DNA of 64,000 nt from Timema cristinae (lineage: Eukaryota; Arthropoda; Insecta; Phasmatodea; Timematidae): NCBI GenBank assembly GCA_039000515.1, contig JBCFYV010011135.1, forward strand, positions 30,967,876-31,031,875. Reading direction: 5' to 3'. The notes below the pieces were generated by a model. It ran no database searches. It had not been told where the DNA came from and saw only the letters and a list, made by a program, of their open reading frames with translations. The translations under genes and the position numbers were made by a program. Below are positions 45,991 to 64,000 of the stretch, piece after piece (position 1 is the stretch's first letter; the number at the start of each line of letters is the position of its first letter).

Positions 45991-46439
45991 AAAAATAATT
46001 TAAAAAAACAAAAATAAAACCTTTTTGTCAGTCACTCTAACCCACGAGATCCTATTCATTTGTGTCCTTTAATGACCTTGAGTTTGTAGCATTGGCGAAG
46101 AACAAAGCATCCGAACAAACTCGCAGAGATTCCAGGCATTAGCAAACTTACAAACAAACAAAAGAACGCACACAATGCGGAGAGGAAGTTTAAACGGTCC
46201 GGACAATCAGCACGGACAGGTCAACAATGGACGCGCTCACCCTGTGGACCATAGACTTATTGCTTCTAGACTGCGCATGGACTCTATAGACGTATTATGT
46301 GTAGAAAGCATAGCGTGTTTTTTTTGCGATCAACATTAATTATCTTTTAAATGATTATTATTATTTTATCGGTATATATATATTTAATTATTTAACTTGA
46401 ACAGACTGATTATATCAGTATACGAGAATTTCTACGAGT
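45991..46439. other. Unassigned stretch
   Basis: Nothing recognised. Confidence 0.4.
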
Positions 46440-46672
46440 GAGAACGAAACCTCCTACCAATTTTGCCGGGAAAGGTATTGTCACATACCTACCAGGGTTA
46501 TTTTACAAGTAACAAGCTATATGGGCCCAATTGATTTACTTCCCCATCCGAAGGAAGTTGTGCTAAGGATATATTTTTGTCTCAAGAAAAATCCGTCGAA
46601 CCCGGCTGGTTTCGAACCCACGAATATCAGGTCCTGAGGCAAAGACTTAACCCCATGAGATCGACTTTATTA
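46440..46672 (-). repeat. SINE family C copy
   Basis: CTACCAATTTTGCCGGGAAA, ACCTACCAGGGTTATTTTAC, then the head with GGTTTCGAACCCACG. The complementary ends seen at 9962 are eroded here. Confidence 0.75.
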
Positions 46673-46689
46673 GTATTGATTCTCTCTTT

Positions 46690-46800
46690 AGTCCGACACC
46701 TTAACTCGGTTGGTAGCGGGATTCCCTACTGAATTAAAAATACTTGGTTTGATTCCCGTTATCGCTGAAAGATTTACAATGGGTGAAAGTATGTGTTTTC
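46690..46800 (+). repeat. tRNA-like SINE head, another family
   Basis: ACACCTTAACTCGGTTGGTA and TTGGTTTGATTCCCGTTATC. Similar heads at 54642 and, inverted, at 60130. Confidence 0.45.
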
Positions 46801-46876
46801 CCTTTCAATGTGATGAATTAATGGTTGGGGGGTCTGGACGTTGTGTCTGTTCTAGAGTTAGGTTAGTTTATAAGTG

Positions 46877-47160
46877 TTGACCTGGTGGTCTAGGGGGTAA
46901 GGTGTCAGACTTCTGTGCTGGGGGCCCGGGTTCAATCCTCGGCCCCGGCACAAATTTATCTGATTACCAAACCCTTCCTTCACCTCTGACAAGACATCTT
47001 GTGAATGTGGAGAATGCCAGGCCTCCACCGTGGTTCGGATCCCACGTTAAACTGTAGGTCCTTCATTTCATCTCACAATCACCCTACCATTACACATTAG
47101 CGTAAGTGCGTATAACCCGAACGGGTAGTAAGACGCGGTGCTAATAATAATAATTAATAA
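46877..47160 (+). repeat. SINE family A copy inserted in an 87-bp-repeat relic
   Basis: Full length. The sides TAGTTTATAAGT and TAGTTTGTAAGT form the target duplication and belong to a single unit like those at 23471. Confidence 0.92.
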
Positions 47161-47165
47161 TAGTT

Positions 47166-47235
47166 TGTAAGTCGTGTACTGATATAATCAATCAGTTCAG
47201 AGAGTGCTCGTTAAATACTTTAAATAAAACATAAA
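47166..47235 (+). repeat. SINE family C tail fragment
   Basis: GATATAATCAATCAGTTCAG, GTGCTCGTTAAATACTTTAA. Confidence 0.55.
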
Positions 47236-47515
47236 ACACTATATTTTAAAAGTGACAGCTGCATATTATATGACTTGACTTATGATCGCATGAATGTATT
47301 TTTACTAAGGGTTATAACTATCGATTACTGTTCTTCCTACAAGAAATTTACATTAAGAGTAGCTACCTGTTGTGGTGACGTCGCTGAAGGCCAAACTTTT
47401 GTGCTTTGTAGTGCATAATGTTCCTGTTGAACATAGATTTATTTTATTTTTAAATAACATAATGCATTTCTGGTGCCTTTCTTAATTAATTTGCCTGTTT
47501 AATGAAGAAAATGTG
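47236..47515. repeat. Flank of the 50-bp-repeat element next to the 32-bp array
   Basis: AAAAGTGACAGCTGCATATT and GACTTGACTTATGATC match the conserved flank. The rest to 47515 is unassigned. Confidence 0.5.
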
Positions 47516-50500
47516 ATGGTATGTACCAGGCTATCTACTGATATGTGATGGTGTGTACCAGACTATCTACTGATATGTGATGGTGTGTACCAGACTATCT
47601 ACTGATATGTGATGGTGTGTACCAGGCTATCTACTGATATGTGATGGTGTGTACAAGACTATCTACTGATATGTGATGGTGTGTACCAGGCTATCTACTG
47701 ATATGTGATGGTGTGTACAAGACTATCTACTGATATGTGATGGTGTGTACCAGACTATCTACTGATATATGATGGTGTGTACCAGACTATCTACTGATAT
47801 GTGATGGTGTGTACCAGGCTATCTACTGATATGTGATGGTATGTACAAGACTATCTACTGATATGTGATGGTGTGTACCAGGCTATCTACTGATATGTGA
47901 TGGTGTGTACAAGACTATCTACTGATATGTGATGGTGTGTACCAGGCTATCTACTGATATGTGATGGTGTGTACCAGGCTATCTACTGATATGTGATGGT
48001 GTGTACAAGACTATCTACTGATATGTGATGGTGTGTACCAGACTATCTACTGATATATGATGGTGTGTACCAGACTATCTACTGATATGTGATGGTGTGT
48101 ACCAGGCTATCTACTGATATGTGATGGTATGTACAAGACTATCTACTGATATGTGATGGTGTGTACCAGGCTATCTACTGATATGTGATGGTGTGTACAA
48201 GACTATCTACTGATATGTGATGGTGTGTACCAGGCTATCTACTGATATGTGATGGTGTGTACCAGACTATCTACTGATATATGATGGTGTGTACCAGACT
48301 ATCTACTGATATGTGATGGTGTGTACCAGGCTATCTACTGATATGTGATGGTGTGTACAAGACTATCTACTGATATGTGATGGTGTGTACCAGGCTATCT
48401 ACTGATATGTGATGGTGTGTACAAGACTATCTACTGATATGTGATGGTGTGTACCAGACTATCTACTGATATATGATGGTGTGTACCAGACTATCTACTG
48501 ATATGTGATGGTGTGTACCAGGCTATCTACTGATATGTGATGGTGTATACCAGATTATCTACTGATATATGATGGTGTATACCAGATTATCTACTGATAT
48601 GTGATGGTGTGTACAAGACTATCTACTGATATGTGATGGTGTGTACAAGACTATCTACTGATATGTGATGGTGTGTACCAGACTATCTACTGATATATGA
48701 TGGTGTGTACCAGGCTATCTACTGATATGTGATGGTGTATACCAGATTATCTACTGATATGTGATGGTGTGTACCAGGCTATCTACTGATATGTGATGGT
48801 GTGTACAAGACTATCTACTGATATGTGATGGTGTGTACCAGACTATCTACTGATATGTGATGTGTGTGTACCAGACTATCTACTATTATATGATGGTGTG
48901 TACCAGACTATCTACTGATATGTGATGGTGTGTACCAGGCTATCTACTGATATGTGATGGTGTGTACAAGACTATCTACTGATATGTGATGGTGTGTACC
49001 AGGCTATCTACTGATATGTGATGGTGTGTACAAGACTATCTACTGATATGTGATGGTGTGTACCAGACTATCTACTGATATATGATGGTGTGTACCAGAC
49101 TATCTACTGATATGTGATGGTGTGTACCAGGCTATCTACTGATATGTGATGGTGTATACCAGATTATCTACTGATATATGATGGTGTATACCAGATTATC
49201 TACTGATATGTGATGGTGTGTACAAGACTATCTACTGATATGTGATGGTTGTACCAGACTATCTACTGATATATGATGGTGTGTACCAGGCTATCTACTG
49301 ATATGGTGATGGTGTGTACCAGACTATCTACTGATATATGTGTGTGTACCAGACTATCTACTGATATGTGATGGTGTGTACAGACATCTACTGATATTGA
49401 TGGTGTACCAGACTATCTACTGATATGTGATGGTGTGTACCAGACTATCTACTGATATGTGATGGTGTGTACCAGACTATCTACTGATATTGATGGTGTG
49501 TACCAGCTATCTACTGATATTGATGGTGTGTACCAACTATCTACTGATAGTGATGGTGTTACCAGACTATCTACTGATATGTGATGGTGTGTACCAGTAT
49601 CTACTGATATGTGATGGTTGTACCAGCATATCTACTGATATGTGATGGTGTGTACCAGCTATCTACTGATATGTGATGGTGTGTACCAGCTATCTACTGA
49701 TATTGATGGTGTGTACCAGACTATCTACTGATATGTGATGGTGTTACCAGACTATCTACTGATATGTGATGTGTGTAACCAGACTATCTACTGATATGTG
49801 ATGGTTGTACCAGATATCTACTGAATGTGATGGTGTGTACCAGACTATCTACTGATATGTGATGGTATGTACCAGACTATCTACTGATATGTGATGGTGT
49901 GTACCAGATATCTACTGATATGTGATGGTGTGTACCAGACTATCTACTGATATGTGATGGTTGTACCAGACTATCTACTGATATGTGATGGTATGTACCA
50001 GACTATCTACTGATATGTGATGGGTATACCAGACTATCTACTGATATGTGATGGTTGTACCAGACTATCTACTGATATGTGATGGTGTGTACCAGACTAT
50101 CTACTGATATGTGATGGTGTGTACCAGACTATCTACTGATATGTGATGGTGTGTACCAGACTATACTACTGATACGATTTGATGTGAGTGTACCAGACTA
50201 TCTACTGATATTGATGGTGTGTACCAGACTATCTACTGATATGTGATGGTGTGTACCAGACTATCTACTGATATAGTGATGGTGTGTACCAGACTATCTA
50301 CTGATATGTGATGGTAGTGTACAGACTATATCTACTGATAATGTGATGGTAGTGTACCAGACTATCTACTGATATAGATGTGTGACCACTATCTACTGAT
50401 AGTGATGGTGTACCAGACTATCTACTGATATGTGATGGTGTGTAAGATACCTAGAGTCTATCTACTGATATGTGATGGTGTGTACCAGACTATCTACTGA

Positions 50501-52047
50501 TATGTGATGGTGTGTACCAGCTATCTACTGATATGTGATGGTGTGTGTACCAGACTATCTACTGATATGTGATGGTGTGTACCAGTACTATCACTGATAT
50601 GATGATGTGTACCAGCTATCTACTGATAGTGATGGTATGTACCAGATTATCTACTGATATGTGATGGTGTGTACCAGACTATCTACTGATATGTATGGTG
50701 TGTACCAGACTATCTACTGATATGTGATGTGTGTACCAGACTATCTACTGATATGTGATGGGTGTACCAACTATCTACTGATATGTGATGGTGTGTACCA
50801 GACTATCTACTGATATTGATGGTGTTACCAGACTATCTACTGATATTGATGGTTTGTACAGACTATCTACTGATATGTGATGGTGTGTACCAGATATCTA
50901 CTGATATTGATGGTGTGTACAGAGTCACTATCTACTGATATGTGATGGTGTAGTGTACCAGACTATCTACTGATATGTGATGGTGTGTACCAGACTATCT
51001 ACTGATATGTGATGGTGTGTACCAGACTATCTACTGATATGTGATGGTGTGTACCAGACTATCTACTGAATATGTGATGGTTATGTGTACCAGACTATAC
51101 TACTGATATTGTGATGGTGTGTACCAGACTATCTACTGATATGTGATGGTGTGTACCAGACTATCTACTGATATGTGATGGTGTGTACCAGACTATCTAC
51201 TGATATGTGATGGTGTGTACCAGACTATCTACTGATATGTGATGGTGTGTACCAGACTATCTACTGATATGTGATGGTATGTACAAGACTATCTACTGAT
51301 ATGTGATGGTGTATACCAGATTATCTACTGATATGTGATGGTGTGTACCAGACTATCTACTGATATGTGATGGTATGTACAAGACTATCTACTGATATGT
51401 GATGGTGTATACCAGATTATCTACTGATATGTGATGGTGTATACCAGATTATCTACTGATATGTGATGGTGTATACCAGATTATCTACTGATATGTGATG
51501 GTGTGTACCAGACTATCTACTGATATGTGATGGTATGTACAAGACTATCTACTGATATGTGATGGTGTATACCAGATTATCTACTGATATGTGATGGTGT
51601 GTACCAGACTATCTACTGATATGTGATGGTATGTACAAGACTATCTACTGATATGTGATGGTGTATACCAGATTATCTACTGATATGTGATGGTGTATAC
51701 CAGATTATCTACTGATATGTGATGGTGTGTACCAAACTATCTACTGATATGTGATGGTATGTACCAGACTATCTACTGATATGTGATGGTGTGTACCAGA
51801 CTATCTACTGATATGTGATGGTGTGTACCAGACTATCTACTGATATGTGATGGTATGTACCAGACTATCTACTGATATGTGATGGTATGTACCAGACTAT
51901 CTACTGATATGTGATGGTATGTACAAGACTATCTACTGATATGTGATGGTGTGTACAAGACTATCTACTGATATGTGATGGTGTGTACCAGGCTATATTC
52001 TGATATGTGATGGTGTGTACCAGACTATCTACTGATATGTGATGGTT
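47516..52047 (+). repeat. 32-bp minisatellite, about 140 units
   Basis: Unit CTATCTACTGATATGTGATG followed by GTGTGTACCAGA; 32-base spacing is exact in clean stretches. Variant units (GG for GA, CAAG for CCAG, GTAT for GTGT) recur in blocks, showing amplification of multi-unit segments. From about 49230 to 51120 many units have single-base losses or gains. Confidence 0.98.
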
Positions 52048-53020
52048 AAAACGTTATGCGTCCGCGTTGGGCGCCAATTAAAATGCTATGATATTCTGTG
52101 TACTAATGATGCCGCGCGATTTGGGAGCCACTTATTACGTTATCGATGCGTGATGGGTTCCAATTAAGGTGCTACGGTTTTATTTCCCCCCCAATTTGCA
52201 CCAATTAAAGTGATACGGATTATAATCGTGACATTGCCCTGTGCTTGAGCACTATTTATAACGATGTTAGGTTTTACGATGATGACTACGCGAGCATGCC
52301 TTACTGCGCAATTTCACGCGGTATGATTATTTCTGATATTTAATCTTATTAAGTAAACAAGACTTATGATGTTGCACACGATTTATTTGAATGATTACAC
52401 CTTCGGTAGTGAAAATATGGTATAAAATAACAGTTTTTGTTAAATTCACAGATTTTTTTTCTGTGATTTTTCTCTCTAGTATATTTAATGTACTCTATGG
52501 ATTTAAGTTACTGGCACTGTGTTTTTATAGAGCTTTGTAGATTTATGTTACCGGCACTGCAATTACAATATTACTCTTTTAACGAGCCGCGTGATGAATC
52601 GAACTTTACATTTTTAATGAGCCACGTGATGAATCGAACTCTATTAATATTATTGACACCGTGTGTATTCATACGCAAAGGCGGCTTATATATGACCTAC
52701 CCCTCGCCTCTTGGACCCCTTGTCACCAGTGTCAAAACTAAATAATAGAAAATCTCCTGGCAACAGGTGTTGTGAAGGCTGGTTTCCTATTGGGTAGGGG
52801 GAGCCAGCGTCTCACAATCTTTCGAATACGACGGAGTTGATCTTTTAAAGAAAGAAATTGTTTTGAAGAGCAATATATTGACATTATTTCTGAAAAGCAC
52901 GTGATTTATCCAATGATGGAGTATTAAAAGGATATTTTATATGAAGTTCATCAAAGAAAAATACACCTCATCCATAACCTTTTTAATATATGAGAGGGGG
53001 TCTAAAACAGTATCATTACA
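52048..53020. other. Non-repetitive island splitting the 32-bp array
   Basis: About 970 bases with CG-containing phrases (TTATGCGTCCGCGTTGGGC, GCCGCGCGATTTGGGAGCC). An 85-codon frame at 52488 repeats ATTGAAC-like segments (GTGATGAATCGAACT twice) but shows no domain. No target duplication found. Confidence 0.5.
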
Positions 53021-53851
53021 TGGTATGTACCAGGCTATCTACTGATATGTGATGGTATGTACCAGGCTATCTACTGATATCTGATGGTGTGTACCAGGTT
53101 ATCTACTGATATCTGATGGTGTGTACCAGGTTATCTACTGATATGTGATGGTGTGTACCAGACTATCTATTGATATGTGATGGTGTGTACCAGACTATCT
53201 ACTGATATCTGATGGTGTGTACCAGACTATCTACTGATATGTGATGGTGTGTACCAGACTATCTACTGATATGTGATGGTGTGTACCAGACTATCTACTG
53301 ATATGTGATGGTATGTACCAGACTATCTACTGATATCTGATGGTGTGTACCAGACTATCTACTGATATGTGATGGTGTGTACCAGACTATCTACTGATAT
53401 GTGATGGTGTGTACCAGACTATCTACTGATATGTGATGGTATGTACCAGATTATCTACTGATATCTGATGGTGTGTACCAGGTTATCTACTGATATGTGA
53501 TGGTGTGTACCAGACTATCTACTGATATGTGATGGTGTGTACCAGACTATCTATTGATATGTGATGGGTGGTACCAGACTATCTACTAATATGTGATGGT
53601 ATGTACAAGACTATCTACTGATATGTGACGGTGTGTACCAGGCTATCTACTGATATGTGATAGTATGTACCAGGCTATCTACTAATATCTGATGGTGTGT
53701 ACCAGACTATCTACTGATATGTGATGGTGTGTACCAGACTATCTACTGATATGTGATAGTATGTACCAGGCTATCTACTAATATTTGATGGTGTGTACCA
53801 GGTTATCTACTGATATGTGATGGTGTGTACCAGACTATCTACTAATATGTG

Positions 53852-53865
<14 letters not shown>
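53021..53865 (+). repeat. 32-bp minisatellite, second block, about 26 units
   Basis: Same unit as at 47516, with its own variants (ATATCTGATGG, CCAGGTTATC). The final unit runs directly into GGT coding sequence. Confidence 0.97.
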
Positions 53866-63882
<10,017 letters not shown>

Positions 63883-63896
63883 GTAAGTGCAGATCA

Positions 63897-64000
63897 TCTA
63901 TACTTATAAAATAACATGTACTGACTGACCGACCGACCGACCGACTGATTCATCATCGCCGAGTGCAAACTATCAAGGCTACAAGCATGAAATTCGGACT
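63897..64000 (+). mobile_element. Helitron-like element, left end, cut by the window
   Basis: Starts TCTATACTTATAAAATAACA after an A, same as 44437, with an expanded (ACCG)n run. Inserted 14 bases after the GGT splice donor. Confidence 0.75.

Overview
The window is animal nuclear DNA: genes split by GT-AG introns, very repeat-rich, with hundreds of tandem-repeat units, dozens of tRNA-derived SINEs ending in (AAT)n, and several DNA-transposon relics. An arthropod is the best guess (gene families present, a short TTAGG-type run, a compact TATA promoter with a tiny first exon), but the sequence alone does not fix the taxon. One 100-base N gap (1187-1286) and two indel-rich blocks show that it is a draft assembly.

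Left part (1-14127): four minus-strand exons (5708 down to 1539) of a MORN-repeat protein, probably ANKMY1-like, lie head-to-head with a four-exon plus-strand gene (7783-14127). That gene is the SREBF pathway regulator SPRING (C12orf49), recognised from its membrane anchor, Cys-rich core and conserved C-terminal block. Roughly 2 kb between the two could hold a shared promoter region.

Middle part (14128-53850): about 40 kb without a convincing complete gene. It holds SINE families called here A, B and C, a 544-bp pogo-type MITE, a 464-bp Helitron-like element, hairpin elements, and tandem arrays with units of 87, 91, 56, 50, 38 and 32 bp. The 50-bp unit recurs at six or more places on both strands inside a larger dispersed element. 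A short promoter plus a 14-nt coding exon at 40475-40553 matches the phase of the next gene and may be its first exon.

Right part (53852-64000): a gamma-glutamyltransferase gene on the plus strand, eight exons visible, with membrane anchor and all catalytic residues; its last exon lies past the window edge. Tandem repeats abut four of its splice sites. In one case the repeat unit includes the splice donor, and in another it supplies the acceptor.

The three genes have no evident shared pathway: SPRING acts in sterol regulation in the Golgi, GGT in extracellular glutathione breakdown, and the MORN protein is of unknown role. The most unusual signal is the repeated association of minisatellites with exon borders, and a dispersed element family that appears to carry different tandem arrays inside the same flank.
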